Shown: positions 1 through 9,260 of the stretch, piece after piece
How the letters are laid out: every line of letters starts with the position of its first letter
How positions within the stretch are numbered: position 1 is the stretch's first letter
Made by a program: the position numbers and the translations under genes
Notes under the pieces: model-generated
What the model was told of the DNA's origin: nothing
What the model saw: only the letters and a program-made list of their open reading frames with translations
The model's database searches: none
Assembly: GCF_030536915.1 (NCBI RefSeq)
Contig: NZ_JAUNPC010000022.1
Location: 3,219-37,063, forward strand
Direction of reading: 5' to 3'
From: Paracoccus sp. (in: a-proteobacteria)
GTDB taxonomy: Bacteria > Pseudomonadota > Alphaproteobacteria > Rhodobacterales > Rhodobacteraceae
DNA length: 33,845 nt

Positions 1-2
1 CG

Positions 3-986
3 GACCTGTGCCTTGCGGCGACGGGCACCGACACCGGCGGCTCGATCCGCCAGCCTGCGGCCTTCACCGGCATCGTGGGGCTGAAGCCGACCTATGGCCG
101 TGTCAGCCGCTGGGGCACCATCGCCTTCGCCTCGTCGCTGGATCAGGCCGGGCCGATGACCAAGACGGTGCGCGACGCCGCGATCATGCTGGGCGCGATG
201 GCCTCGGTCGACCCGAAGGATTCGACCTCCGCCAACCGCCCGGTCGAGGACTACGAGGCCGCGCTGACCGGCGACATCCGCGGGCGTCGCATCGGCATCC
301 CCCGCGAATACCGCATGGACGGGATGCCTGCCGAGATCGAGGCGCTGTGGAAGCAGGGCGCCGAGATGCTGCGCGACGCGGGCGCCGAGATCGTGGACAT
401 CAGCCTGCCCCACACGAAATACGCCCTGCCCGCCTATTACGTCATCGCCCCGGCCGAGGCGTCGTCCAACCTCGCCCGCTATGACGGCGTCCGCTATGGC
501 CGCCGCGCGCGTCTAGGCCAGGGCGACGGCGTCACCGAAATGTATGAAAAGACGCGCGCCGAGGGTTTCGGCTACGAAGTGCGCCGCCGCGTGATGATCG
601 GCACCTACGTCCTGTCGGCCGGTTTCTACGACGCTTATTACAACCGCGCCCGCAAGGTCCGTGCGCTCATCAAGCGCGACTTCGACAAGATCTTCGCGGA
701 CGGCATCGACACCATCCTGACCCCCGCCACCCCTTCGGCGGCCTTCGGCCTGGGCGAGATGAAGGACGCCGATCCGGTCAGGATGTATCTCAACGACATC
801 TTCACCGTCACGGTGAACCTTGCCGGGCTGCCGGGTCTTGCGGTCCCTGTCGGCCTCGACGCGCAGGGCCTGCCGCTGGGCCTGCAACTGATCGGCCGCC
901 CCTGGGACGAGGGGAACCTGCTCAACCACGGCGCCGTTCTGGAACGCGCCGCGGGATTTGTCGCCAAGCCCCAACGCTGGTGGTAG
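3..986 (+). CDS. gatA: Asp-tRNA(Asn)/Glu-tRNA(Gln) amidotransferase subunit A (3' part)
   Basis: This is the C-terminal 327 residues of GatA, the amidase subunit of the GatCAB complex. The complex converts misacylated Glu-tRNA(Gln) or Asp-tRNA(Asn) to the amide using ammonia from glutamine. The window opens inside the amidase signature: the reading frame from base 3 contains [14 protein letters not shown], whose GGS serine is the expected nucleophile. The catalytic lysine and the cis-serine loop lie upstream, outside the window. The frame stays open through a typical C-terminus ([18 protein letters not shown]) to TAG at 984-986. It is followed after 33 bp by a lipoprotein gene on the same strand. 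Identification rests on the strongly conserved amidase motif; GatA is preferred over other amidases because of the YGRVSRWG and tRNA-amidotransferase-like C-terminal segments. Confidence 0.93.
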   Translation, partial: DLCLAATGTDTGGSIRQPAAFTGIVGLKPTYGRVSRWGTIAFASSLDQAGPMTKTVRDAAIMLGAMASVDPKDSTSANRPVEDYEAALTGDIRGRRIGIPREYRMDGMPAEIEALWKQGAEMLRDAGAEIVDISLPHTKYALPAYYVIAPAEASSNLARYDGVRYGRRARLGQGDGVTEMYEKTRAEGFGYEVRRRVMIGTYVLSAGFYDAYYNRARKVRALIKRDFDKIFADGIDTILTPATPSAAFGLGEMKDADPVRMYLNDIFTVTVNLAGLPGLAVPVGLDAQGLPLGLQLIGRPWDEGNLLNHGAVLERAAGFVAKPQRWW

Positions 987-1019
987 GCTCGGGCGTGACG
1001 CCCCCTTGAGGAGACCTGA

Positions 1020-1676
1020 ATGCGCGCCCTGATCCTGATCCCGCTCGTCATGCTTGCCGCCTGTTCGGGCGAGAACCAGGGCTGGAACCCGAACTACAAG
1101 GCCTTTGCAACGCCTTACGGCGACTATCTTCGCGCCCGCGAGCTTGCGCTGACCGGCCACCGCGCCGAAACGCCGCGCGTGATCCCGGTGGCCCTGCCCG
1201 CCCGCGCGCCGACCGCGGCCGAGATCGCGGGTCCCTCGCCCGTGCAGGTCCTGGAACGCGCGGTCACGCCCGCCTCGACCCAGCCGCGCCGCGTGCAGTT
1301 GCGCGGGGCTCCCGCCATCGACCCGCGCCCGCCCACGCTTCCCAGCAGCCGCGCGGTGCTGCCCAGCGAGCGGACGGTGCTGCCGCAGCCGGTCGTGACC
1401 CCGCCGCCGATGCCGTCTCGTCCCGTGGTCGTCACCACGCCGTCAAGCACGACCGTGGCGCCGGTGCAGTCGCGCCGGCTGTCCACCAATGTCCAGCCGC
1501 TTTATCCCCGCACGGCCGACGTGACCGGCGACTGCTCGGCCTATCCGACACCCGCCGCCGCCCAGAGCGCCTTCCGCAGAGAGGGAGGACCGCAGCGCGA
1601 TCCCCTGGGCCTCGACCCGGACGGCGACGGCAACGCCTGCAGCTTCCGCCCGGCGGCGGTGCCGCTGCCGCGATGA
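1020..1676 (+). CDS. Excalibur-domain lipoprotein
   Basis: A 218-residue predicted lipoprotein. The N-terminus is a short signal peptide ending in a lipobox (LAAC, Cys15), so the mature protein should be lipid-anchored in an envelope membrane. Residues about 40-160 are Pro/Ala/Thr/Val-rich and low in complexity, looking like a flexible linker. The C-terminus (about 172-212) matches the Excalibur motif: a cysteine (DCSAYPTPAAAQSAF), then LDPDGDGNACSF, a Ca2+-loop-like DxDGDG with a second Cys, probably disulfide-bonded. The start is supported by AGGAG six bases before the ATG. The molecular function is unknown. It sits between gatA and a peptidoglycan amidase, which suggests, but does not show, an envelope role. 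Confidence 0.85.
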   Translation: MRALILIPLVMLAACSGENQGWNPNYKAFATPYGDYLRARELALTGHRAETPRVIPVALPARAPTAAEIAGPSPVQVLERAVTPASTQPRRVQLRGAPAIDPRPPTLPSSRAVLPSERTVLPQPVVTPPPMPSRPVVVTTPSSTTVAPVQSRRLSTNVQPLYPRTADVTGDCSAYPTPAAAQSAFRREGGPQRDPLGLDPDGDGNACSFRPAAVPLPR

Positions 1677-1704
1677 TCCGTCGCGCTTTGGGCGCTCTGC
1701 GCGC

Positions 1705-2361
1705 ATGAGCCTCCCCTCGCCCAACCACGGGGAACGGCGCGGCACGCAAAGGCCCGACCTTGTCGTGATCCACTACACCGGCATGGCCGATTTCGCCTCG
1801 GCCCGCGCCCGGCTCTGCGATCCGGCAGCCGAGGTCTCGGCCCACTGGCTGATCGACGCCGACGGCACGACCGAGGCGCTGGTGCCCGAGGACCGTCGCG
1901 CTTGGCACGCAGGCGCCGGAAGCTGGCAGGGCCGCGGGGACGTGAACTCGCATTCCATCGGCATCGAGCTTGCGAATCCCGGCGACCGCCCCTTCTCGCA
2001 TCCGCAGATGGTGGCGCTGGAGGCTCTGCTGGCCGCGATCATGGCGCGCTGGTCCATCCCGCCCTATCGCGTGATCGCCCATTCCGACATGGCGCCGGGC
2101 CGCAAGTCCGACCCCGGCCCGCGTTTCGACTGGGGCCGCCTCGTGCGGCAGGGCCTTGCCCTTGCTGCTGCAGAGGCCCGGCCCGACACGCCGCTCACGA
2201 TCATGCTCGACCGCATCGGGTATCCAGCGGCCGATCCCGAAACCCGCCTGTCCGCCTTCCGCCTGCGCTTCTGCCCGTGGAACGAAGGCCCGGAAAACGA
2301 CCTTGACCGCCGCATTGCCGCAGGCGTGCTGGCGGCCTTGCCGCTTGAGGAAACATGCTGA
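1705..2361 (+). CDS. N-acetylmuramoyl-L-alanine amidase (AmiD-like, Amidase_2 family)
   Basis: A 218-residue zinc amidase of the Amidase_2/PGRP fold, which cleaves the bond between N-acetylmuramic acid and L-alanine in peptidoglycan or its turnover fragments. Likely zinc ligands are His23 (VIHYTGM), His126 (AHSDMAPGRK) and Asp136 (KSDPGPRFDW), the classical H-H-D arrangement. The segment NSHSIGIELANPG is also typical. No signal peptide is evident, so it may act in the cytoplasm on recycled anhydromuropeptides (AmpD-like) despite its AmiD-like length; this is unresolved. The ATG at 1705 has no clear ribosome-binding site, and no other start exists in the frame back to the previous gene. Its 3' end overlaps the DUF952 gene by 7 bases. 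Confidence 0.9.
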   Translation: MSLPSPNHGERRGTQRPDLVVIHYTGMADFASARARLCDPAAEVSAHWLIDADGTTEALVPEDRRAWHAGAGSWQGRGDVNSHSIGIELANPGDRPFSHPQMVALEALLAAIMARWSIPPYRVIAHSDMAPGRKSDPGPRFDWGRLVRQGLALAAAEARPDTPLTIMLDRIGYPAADPETRLSAFRLRFCPWNEGPENDLDRRIAAGVLAALPLEETC

Positions 2362-2690
2362 TCTACAAGGTGTTGCGCGCCGATGAATGGGCCGCTTTGC
2401 AGGCCGAAAGGCGCAGCGGCGGCGCGCCGGTGGACGTGGCGGACGGCTACATCCACTTCTCGATGGCCGAGCAGCTTGCCGCCACCCTCGCCAAGCATTT
2501 CGCGGGCGAGGAAAACCTCACCCTCCTCGCCTGTGACGCCGAGGCGCTCGCCCCTGACCTGCGGTGGGAACCGTCGCGCGGCGGCGTCCTGTTCCCACAT
2601 CTTTACCGCGAGTTGCGGCTGTCCGATGTCCGATGGCACCGCCCCATTCCGCTAGGCCCGCAAGGCCACGAACCGGGGGAACTGGCATGA
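2355..2690 (+). CDS. DUF952 family protein
   Basis: A 111-residue protein of the DUF952 family. The family pattern is visible: an N-terminal IYKVL..DEW, a central DGYIHFS, a middle [14 protein letters not shown], and a C-terminal [17 protein letters not shown]. The YIHFS element and overall fold resemble glutathione S-transferase-like or ADP-ribosyl-type small domains, but no biochemical role can be assigned from sequence. It overlaps the upstream amidase by 7 bases and the downstream pyrD by 4 bases (ATGA), so the three genes are probably translationally coupled in one transcript. The start ATG at 2355 lies inside the amidase's last codons. Confidence 0.88.
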   Translation: MLIYKVLRADEWAALQAERRSGGAPVDVADGYIHFSMAEQLAATLAKHFAGEENLTLLACDAEALAPDLRWEPSRGGVLFPHLYRELRLSDVRWHRPIPLGPQGHEPGELA

Positions 2691-3751
2691 GCCTGATCGA
2701 ACGCGCGGGCATCGCCGCCCTTCACCGCCTGGACCCCGAACGCGCCCATGACCTGTCGCTGAAGGCGCTGGCGAGCGGCCTCGTGCCGCTGCCGGGTCAG
2801 TCCTTCACCTCGCCGCGCCTTGCCCCCTGCCTGGCCGGGCTGAGCCTGCCGAACCCGGTCGGCCTCGCTGCCGGCTACGACAAGAACGCCCGCGTGATCG
2901 GCCCGCTGATCCGCGCAGGCTTCGGCTTCGTCGAGGTCGGCGCGGCCACCCCCCGTCCCCAGCCCGGCAACCCGAAACCGAGGCTGTTCCGCCTGACCGA
3001 GGACCGCGCGATCATCAACCGCTTCGGCTTCAACAACGAGGGTGCCGAGGCCATCTGCACCCGCCTCGCCGGACATCCGCGCAGAGGCGTCCCCGTCGGC
3101 CTCAACATCGGCGCAAACAAGGACAGCCCCGACCGCGCCGCCGACTTCGCCCATGTGGCCAGCCTTGCCGCGCCCGTTGCGGATTTCCTGACGATCAACG
3201 TCAGTTCGCCCAATACCGAAAGGCTGCGCGACCTGCAGGGCGCCCGCGCCCTTGCGGCGCTGATCCAAGGCGTGATTGACGCACGAGACGCCTCGGGCGC
3301 CCGCCCGCCCGTCTTCGTCAAGATCGCCCCGGACCTTGACGACCAGGCGCTTGCCGAACTCGCCGCCGTCCTGAAGGGCAGCAGCATCGACGGCGTCATC
3401 GCCACGAATACCACGCTGACCCGCAACGGTCTGGCCTCGCGCCATGCCGGCGAGACTGGCGGCCTCTCCGGCGCACCCCTCTTCGACCTGTCAACGAGGA
3501 TTCTCTCCCGCCTCTACCGCCAGCTCGGCGGCAGCCTGCCGATCATCGGCGTCGGCGGCATTTCCTCGGTCGAGCAAGCCTGGACCAAGATCGAGGCAGG
3601 CGCCTCGGCCGTCCAGCTTTACAGCGCATTGATCTACCACGGCTTCGCGCTCGCTGACCACATCGCGCGCGGCCTCGACGCCCGGCTCGCGGCCGAGAAC
3701 ACCACCCTCGCGCAACTGACTGGCAGCCAAGCCGAGCGCTGGGCCGCCTAG
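2687..3751 (+). CDS. pyrD: Dihydroorotate dehydrogenase (quinone), class 2
   Basis: A 354-residue class 2 dihydroorotate dehydrogenase, which oxidises dihydroorotate to orotate in pyrimidine synthesis and passes electrons through FMN to membrane quinone. It has the N-terminal helical extension that binds the membrane ([17 protein letters not shown]), the substrate segment NRFGFNNEG, and NVSSPNT with catalytic Ser174. Asn171 and Asn176 are the adjacent conserved residues. The FMN-phosphate loop is [10 protein letters not shown] longer reading frame extends upstream, but ATG 2687 is chosen because it gives the conserved N-terminus and the ATGA overlap with DUF952. Its stop codon overlaps that of the convergent cysE (TAG 3749-3751 against 3748-3750). 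Confidence 0.95.
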   Translation: MSLIERAGIAALHRLDPERAHDLSLKALASGLVPLPGQSFTSPRLAPCLAGLSLPNPVGLAAGYDKNARVIGPLIRAGFGFVEVGAATPRPQPGNPKPRLFRLTEDRAIINRFGFNNEGAEAICTRLAGHPRRGVPVGLNIGANKDSPDRAADFAHVASLAAPVADFLTINVSSPNTERLRDLQGARALAALIQGVIDARDASGARPPVFVKIAPDLDDQALAELAAVLKGSSIDGVIATNTTLTRNGLASRHAGETGGLSGAPLFDLSTRILSRLYRQLGGSLPIIGVGGISSVEQAWTKIEAGASAVQLYSALIYHGFALADHIARGLDARLAAENTTLAQLTGSQAERWAA

Positions 3752-4572
3752 ACGATCCCTTCCAGCCCCAGGATCTGCTCCATCGTGTCCGAAGGCGTGC
3801 TGCATCCCGCGTCGCCCACGATCCGCGCCGGCACCCCGGCGACCGTCTTGCAGGGCGGCACCTCGGTCAGCACGACCGAGCCCGCGGCAATGCGGCTGTG
3901 GTGCCCCACAGAGATGTTGCCCAGCACCTTGGCGCCCGCGCCGATCAGCACGCCGTCGCCGATCTTGGGATGGCGGTCGCCGTCCTCTTTCCCCGTGCCG
4001 CCCAGCGTCACCGAATGCAGCATCGACACGTCGTTGCCGACCACCGCCGTCTCGCCGATGACGATGGAATGGGCATGATCGATCATCACCCCGGTCCCGA
4101 TCCGGGCAGCCGGGTGAATATCCACGCCGAAGACCTCGGAACAGCGCATCTGCACGAAATAGGCCATGTCGCGGCGGCCGTTCTGCCAAAGCCAATGCCC
4201 GATCCGGTAAGCCTGCAGCGCCTGGAAGCCCTTGAAGAACAGCATCGGCTGCATCAGCCGGTGGCAGGCCGGGTCGCGCTCATAGACCGCGCGCAGGTCG
4301 GCCTCGGCGGCGATCGCAAGCGCCGGCTCGCGCCGGTGCGCGTCGTCGGCGATCTCGCGCAGGATCTGCTCGCTCATCTCGCCGGACGCAAGCTTCAGCG
4401 AAAAGCGATAGGCCAGCGCCGCCGGGAAGGTCCGGTGGTGCAGCAGCCCCGCATGGATAAGCGCGCCCAGCAGCGGCTCGGTGGCCGCGGCCTCGGCCGC
4501 CTCGAGCTGGATCTGGTGCCAGACCGAGGCATGCACCACCTCGGGACTGTCGGCATAGGGCTGTCCGTCCAT
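3748..4572 (-). CDS. cysE: Serine O-acetyltransferase
   Basis: A 274-residue serine acetyltransferase, which makes O-acetylserine from L-serine and acetyl-CoA, the first step of cysteine synthesis. The N-terminal helical SATase domain (about 10-140) is followed by the left-handed beta-helix. The catalytic pair is Asp151 (VDIHPAA) and His166 (MIDHAHS), and the hexapeptide repeats run from IGTGV through [11 protein letters not shown] to [14 protein letters not shown] 4572 is preferred over the upstream ATG 4602 because AAAGGAA sits seven bases before it, whereas 4602 has no ribosome-binding site. The gene lies 59 bp downstream of the last gene of the GTA operon in the same direction. As I recall, cysE also follows the R. 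capsulatus GTA cluster. Confidence 0.94.
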   Translation of the reverse strand: MDGQPYADSPEVVHASVWHQIQLEAAEAAATEPLLGALIHAGLLHHRTFPAALAYRFSLKLASGEMSEQILREIADDAHRREPALAIAAEADLRAVYERDPACHRLMQPMLFFKGFQALQAYRIGHWLWQNGRRDMAYFVQMRCSEVFGVDIHPAARIGTGVMIDHAHSIVIGETAVVGNDVSMLHSVTLGGTGKEDGDRHPKIGDGVLIGAGAKVLGNISVGHHSRIAAGSVVLTEVPPCKTVAGVPARIVGDAGCSTPSDTMEQILGLEGIV

Positions 4573-4583
4573 GTCGCGGTTCC

Positions 4584-4627
4584 TTTCGTCGCCCTTACCC
4601 ATGTAAGGAAGGTTGCGGGTGACGAAA
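4584..4627 (-). promoter_or_regulatory. Nested inverted repeat in the cysE leader
   Basis: An outer 7-bp inverted repeat (TTTCGTC 4584-4590 with GACGAAA 4621-4627) encloses an inner 6-bp repeat (CCTTAC 4593-4598 with GTAAGG 4603-4608, loop 4 nt). In the minus-strand RNA one outer arm abuts the cysE ribosome-binding site AAAGGAA, so folding could affect cysE translation. There is no T-run, so it does not look like an intrinsic terminator ending the GTA operon. No protein binding site could be assigned. Confidence 0.4.
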
Positions 4628-4631
4628 AGCC

Positions 4632-5351
4632 TCAGACCGGATCAGGGACGCGCAGGGCCAGCCAATGGACCGCCAGCCGCACCCGGCCGCCGGCGAAACT
4701 GCCCCCCGTGGCGGTCATCCGCAGTTCCTGCGCCGCATAGACGGCGGAAGGGGCTGACAGCAGCCCCTGCGACCAGGAATTCAGCGGCAGCCCCAGCCCC
4801 GAGCCATAACGGTTCGTCGCCCCCGTGACCCCGATCATCCAGCTTGTCAGCGTGCCCGTGACGGGCTTGATGACCCGCCCGGTCACGCCCAGGACCAGCA
4901 CGTTCGCGGGGATGAACACCTCCGTGCCGACCGAGCCGCCCGCCGCGACCTCCGTCTCGCCCGCCGTGATCCCGGCGCTGAGGCCCCCACCCGTGGCCCC
5001 CAGCGTCAGCGCCCCCGGCAGCCAAGCCGTGCCGTCCCACAGCGCGCTCAGCCCTTGGTCCACGACGAAGGCCCGCTGCCCGCGCGAAGGGTCGGCAAAG
5101 ACCCAGCCGCCATTCGCCCCAATGGCGATGCGCCCAGTCTGCCCCGCCCAAGGACCGCCTGCACCATAGGGCACGGCCCAGCACTGCCCATCCGTCACCG
5201 CGACCGGAGGGCTGGAAACCGAGACGCTCTGCAGCACCAGGTTCACCAGCCCGTCCAGCCGCATGAGACCGTCGTTCACCGTGACATGCTTCTGCGCCTG
5301 CGCGGGTTGCAGCAGCGGCAGCCCGCAGCGCAGCGTTGCCTGTTCAGACAT
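4632..5351 (-). CDS. DUF2793 protein at the end of the GTA operon
   Basis: A 239-residue DUF2793 protein. The conserved N-terminal half is clear: LPLLQPAQAQKHVTVNDG..., then DGQCWAVPYGAGGPWAGQ, IGANGGWVFADPSRG and ALWDGTAWL. The C-terminal half is Gly/Thr/Val-rich beta-like sequence. The family is common in phage and GTA tail-end neighbourhoods and may be a tail-fibre or surface-attachment component; that role is inference. ATG 5351 is chosen since it overlaps the stop of gp15 (TGA 5344-5346) by 8 bases, giving tight translational coupling. It is not among the canonical RcGTA g1-g15 genes. A longer upstream open frame inside gp15 is a shadow. Confidence 0.85.
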   Translation of the reverse strand: MSEQATLRCGLPLLQPAQAQKHVTVNDGLMRLDGLVNLVLQSVSVSSPPVAVTDGQCWAVPYGAGGPWAGQTGRIAIGANGGWVFADPSRGQRAFVVDQGLSALWDGTAWLPGALTLGATGGGLSAGITAGETEVAAGGSVGTEVFIPANVLVLGVTGRVIKPVTGTLTSWMIGVTGATNRYGSGLGLPLNSWSQGLLSAPSAVYAAQELRMTATGGSFAGGRVRLAVHWLALRVPDPV

Positions 5352-8300
5352 GGATGTTCCTCCTGACAGACGGGCCCGGCCCGTAGATTTCTGAAAGCTG
5401 CGCCACCTCGATGGCGAAGCCGGCCCCCTGCGCCGCGCGGGTCCAGACACCCTCGGGGATGGTCCAGGCAGGCCGCGCCACTTCCTCGCGGTGCAGTTCG
5501 GTCGTGCCGCGCAGCAGACGCACGACATAGCGCTCATAGGCCTCGCCCAAGGGCACCTCGGGCGCGTCCCAATTGTCACCGCCAGTCCGGGTGCGCCGGA
5601 CCCACGTCACCTCGCGGCCGTTCACCGCCAGATGACACGGGGACACCGGCCGCAGCCCTGCCCCCACCGCGACAAGGGACCGGGAACGATAGCTTTCGTC
5701 ATCCGGCGACAGGCTCGACGGCCCGATCCGCCAATGCCGCAACTGCCCCCGCGCGTCCGGGTCAAGGTCCACCTGCCTCGGCGCCCCGTCCATCAGCACG
5801 ACCACGCTGCCCGCAGGCCAATCCGCCGGCATCAGCGCATCCGTCCCCGCCTGCCCCCGCAGCCGCCCCGAGATCTCCCACTCGCCCGGCGCCACCAGCT
5901 TCGCCTCGGCAAACTGCATCAGCTCCCAGTTTCCGGCCGAGCCATCCCCGATCGCCAGCACGTTGCCCCCCGCCAGCAGCGCGTTGCGGGTAATGGACCG
6001 CAGGTTGCCGCCCTTGACCCGCAGCCGCAGCGCGGGCCCCCGGTCCAGAACCCCCGGCCTCGCCGCAGGCAGCGCATTCAGCGTCACCCCCATGACCGAG
6101 CGGCTCGGCAGTATCACGTTCGGCTGCCATCCGCCGTCCTCCTCGACCGAGACCCAGGCCCGCACCGCACCGGGCCACGGAGTCCCCGTCGCAGCCAGCC
6201 ATGGCGCATGAGGCACCTCGGTCCCCCGCATCAGCGGCAGGTCCAGAAAGACCGGCCAGACCGGCCCCGCCGGGACATGAGGCTTCCCGCGCAGCTCGCC
6301 GGTCACGTAGGGCGCGGGCCGATAGACCCCCGGCTCGACCCGCACGGCCTCGACCAGCGTAGCGCCCGCGCGCTCGACCCTGTCGATGCGCCAGCGGTCC
6401 CCCGCCCCCGCGCCATCCGACAGCCGCACGACATCGCCCGGCCCCAGATCGGCGCGCGATGGAGGCAGCGCGAACCGCGCCGCGTCCTGCGCCACCTTCG
6501 CCTCGACCAGCCAGCGCGCGGCGACCGCGTGCCCCTCGCCCAGCGTCAGCACCATCGGCAGATCGCTGTCCGACACCGTCAGGCTCTGCCCGTCCGGCAG
6601 GGCAGCCTCGGCCGTCCGCGCGCCATAGTCGGCGCCTGCCTCGACATGGCTCAGCCGCACCCGTCCCACCATCTCGGCCAAGGGCGCGCGGGTGATCTCG
6701 AAGCCGCCGACCTCCTCGGCCACGGCAAGTTCGCCCTCGGCCAGCACCGCGTCCACCTGTCCGTCCCGCATGACAAAGCGGAGCACGCCGTCACGTTCGA
6801 CCGCGTCGAAGCCATGCGCGAGCATCAGCGGCTGCAACGCCGCCCGCCCGCTCTCGGCCCCGCTGACGGCATAGCCGCGCACGACCCCATGCAGCCCGCT
6901 CACATCAAAGGCCGCAACGCCCGCACCCTCGCAGATGTCGCGCACGACATCCGCCAGCGGCACCGCGCCCGAGCGGCCGTTCAGCCAATGCCCCCGCTCC
7001 CACGCCGGCCCGTCCGACCACAGGTCGCCCCGCGCCGGGAACGCCGGATAGGGCCGAGCGTCCCAGGCCCAGACATGGGCGCGCGACAGTTCGACCATGC
7101 GCCCGCCGCCCTTCAAAGCGGGGTTGTTCGCCGGATCGGCCCAATATGAGGTCACCGCCTCGACATAGGTCGCCTGGATCGCGTCGTCCCGCCGCCCGTC
7201 CGAGAAACAGGGCAGCATCGACTCGCTGCTCATCGCGTCTAGGAACTTGTTGGGCTGGTTCGTCCCCTTGTCCAAGGCGGCGCAGCCATACTCCGTGAAC
7301 CAGATCGGCTTCGACCCCGGCACCCATGCCGTCGGCTGGGCGGCACGCTGACCGTCAACCCGGTCATAATGCCAGTTCGACCACCAGCCCTTCAGGTCCT
7401 TGTAGCGCCAGATCCACGGCTCACCCTGCCCGTCCGCGATGGGGGTCCGTCGCTGCGCCAGCCGATCCTCGTCGCTAGCGTAATACCAGTCGAACCCCTC
7501 ACCCCCGCAGACATTGGCGCGCAGGTAATCGGCATTGCGGATGTCACCCCAATGCGCGTCGAGATGGCTTTCGCCCTCGCGCCAGTCCGACAGCGGCATG
7601 TAATTGTCGATGCCGACGAAATCGATGTTCTCGTCGCCCCACAGCGGATCGAGGTGGAACACCGCCTCGCCTCCGCCCGGATGATGCCCGAAATACTCGG
7701 ACCAGTCCGCCGCATAGCCCAGCTTGACACCCGGCCCGAGGATACCGCGCACATCCGCCGCCAGCCGCCGCAGCGCCGCGACCGCCGGATAGCCGTTCGC
7801 GCCGCGGATCTGCGTCAGCCCGATCATCTCGGACCCGATCAGGAAAGCGTCGATCCCGCCCGCCATTCGGCACAGATGCGCGTAATGCAGGATAAAGCGT
7901 CGATAGCCCCATTCCTGCGGCCCCGAATAGACGATCCGCCCGTCCCTCTCGGCGAAGTCCGAAACCGAGGCTGTCCCGAAGAACGCCGCAACCTCGGCAT
8001 CCGCCACAGCCGTCCCCTGCGGCGAGTCCTTCCGCCCGGCGGCCACCGAAGTCGTGATCCGCCCCCGCCAGGGCATGACAGGCTGGTCCTTCTCCCCCGT
8101 CCAAGGATCAGGACGCCCGTTCCCGGCCATCTGCTCCATCAGGATGAAGGGATAGAACACCGCCGCCTTCCCCGAGGCGCGGATCGCCCGGATCGCCTCG
8201 ACCACCGACCCATCAGCCGGAGTCCCCCCGTAGATCGACCGCCCGTCCTTCCGCACGATGGTCGCGGCCTCGGCACGCTTGATCCCGCCAGCGCGCCACG

Positions 8301-9216
8301 GCATCTCCTCGCCATCGATCTCGGCCTGCTCGACCTTCGGCCGCACGGTGCAGTTCCCGGCCCGCAGGTCGTCCCCAAACCACGACACAACAACCGAAAC
8401 CGACCCCACCTTCGGCAACTCGCGCCCCAAGGTCGCCAGCGAGACCTGGAAATCCGTTCCCCCCATCGGCGTGTTGCGGTTGAGAATCCGCGTCTCGCCC
8501 AGCCCGAGGTCGATCGACACCTGCCGCGTCGCCAGCGCATATTCCCCTGTTCCCGGTATCAGGGCGACCGCCTGCACGTTCTCGGCCAGCGAGGCCGCCC
8601 CCGCGACTCCCCGAGTCACCTCGAAGCTCAACTGCGGCACGCGGTTGCCCCAGCGCTCCAGCGCCAGATCCTCCAGCACCACATAGGCGATGCCGCGATA
8701 GGCTGGCGCGGCCTCCCCCTCATGCGCGGCGATCACCGGGTCGGGCAGCTGCGCCTCACCCCCGCGATAAACGCGCAGGTTCAGGTCGGACGCCGCGACC
8801 TCCTCGCCATCCGCCCAGACGCGCCCCACCGACAGGATCGGCCCCTCGCACAAGGCGATGGCGAGGCTCAGCCGATAGCTGATCTCGGTCACGCGCGGAC
8901 CCGAGCCCTTGCCGCCCGCCTCCTGCGTCCGGCTGATCTCGGTCACGGGAGAGGCCCAGATGACGTGCCCCGGCACCCGCATCTGCCCCCAGATACGCGG
9001 GATCGCCGTCCCCTCGCCCGCCGTCTGCAGCCGCAGCCGGTCGATGCGGCCGGTTTCCACCGACCGCGCGCCGCCGCCCAGTAGCCGCTGGTCGATCATG
9101 CGGCCCACGGTCGCGCCCACCGCGCGCCCAACGACGGCCCCGGTCAGCCCCAGCATGGTGCCGCCGAAGCCTGCGCCTACGGCAGACCCGGCCGCCGCCA
9201 AAAGGATGGTCGCCAT
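5344..9216 (-). CDS. GTA gp15, baseplate 'megatron' with TIM-barrel-like domain
   Basis: A 1290-residue homologue of RcGTA gp15, the large tail-tip protein at the distal end of the particle. Its Gly/Ala-rich N-terminus (ILLAAAGSAVGAGFGG) includes a hydrophobic segment. The central part (about 420-720) is the glycoside-hydrolase-like GTA TIM-barrel domain, recognisable by AADWSEYFGHHPGGG, DFVGIDNYMPLSDW and WFTEYGCAALDKG. The later half matches the phage tail protein domain found in this family (Phage-tail_3 type). It probably contacts the recipient envelope and aids DNA entry. ATG 9216 is chosen with GGAGAAGG just upstream; TTG 9228 is also in frame. It is the largest gene here and is uninterrupted. 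Confidence 0.95.
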   Translation of the reverse strand: MATILLAAAGSAVGAGFGGTMLGLTGAVVGRAVGATVGRMIDQRLLGGGARSVETGRIDRLRLQTAGEGTAIPRIWGQMRVPGHVIWASPVTEISRTQEAGGKGSGPRVTEISYRLSLAIALCEGPILSVGRVWADGEEVAASDLNLRVYRGGEAQLPDPVIAAHEGEAAPAYRGIAYVVLEDLALERWGNRVPQLSFEVTRGVAGAASLAENVQAVALIPGTGEYALATRQVSIDLGLGETRILNRNTPMGGTDFQVSLATLGRELPKVGSVSVVVSWFGDDLRAGNCTVRPKVEQAEIDGEEMPWRAGGIKRAEAATIVRKDGRSIYGGTPADGSVVEAIRAIRASGKAAVFYPFILMEQMAGNGRPDPWTGEKDQPVMPWRGRITTSVAAGRKDSPQGTAVADAEVAAFFGTASVSDFAERDGRIVYSGPQEWGYRRFILHYAHLCRMAGGIDAFLIGSEMIGLTQIRGANGYPAVAALRRLAADVRGILGPGVKLGYAADWSEYFGHHPGGGEAVFHLDPLWGDENIDFVGIDNYMPLSDWREGESHLDAHWGDIRNADYLRANVCGGEGFDWYYASDEDRLAQRRTPIADGQGEPWIWRYKDLKGWWSNWHYDRVDGQRAAQPTAWVPGSKPIWFTEYGCAALDKGTNQPNKFLDAMSSESMLPCFSDGRRDDAIQATYVEAVTSYWADPANNPALKGGGRMVELSRAHVWAWDARPYPAFPARGDLWSDGPAWERGHWLNGRSGAVPLADVVRDICEGAGVAAFDVSGLHGVVRGYAVSGAESGRAALQPLMLAHGFDAVERDGVLRFVMRDGQVDAVLAEGELAVAEEVGGFEITRAPLAEMVGRVRLSHVEAGADYGARTAEAALPDGQSLTVSDSDLPMVLTLGEGHAVAARWLVEAKVAQDAARFALPPSRADLGPGDVVRLSDGAGAGDRWRIDRVERAGATLVEAVRVEPGVYRPAPYVTGELRGKPHVPAGPVWPVFLDLPLMRGTEVPHAPWLAATGTPWPGAVRAWVSVEEDGGWQPNVILPSRSVMGVTLNALPAARPGVLDRGPALRLRVKGGNLRSITRNALLAGGNVLAIGDGSAGNWELMQFAEAKLVAPGEWEISGRLRGQAGTDALMPADWPAGSVVVLMDGAPRQVDLDPDARGQLRHWRIGPSSLSPDDESYRSRSLVAVGAGLRPVSPCHLAVNGREVTWVRRTRTGGDNWDAPEVPLGEAYERYVVRLLRGTTELHREEVARPAWTIPEGVWTRAAQGAGFAIEVAQLSEIYGPGPSVRRNIHV

Positions 9217-9260
9217 CGCCTTCTCCAATCTGTCTTGAAATGCCGGCCCTCAGGCCCGCC

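Noticed and set aside
5491-7149. 552-codon plus-strand open frame opposite gp15 (and a 571-codon frame at 7369-9084)
   Set aside because: Antisense shadows in GC-rich coding sequence: very rich in Arg, Pro and His, no family features, no ribosome-binding site, and gp15 explains the region fully.
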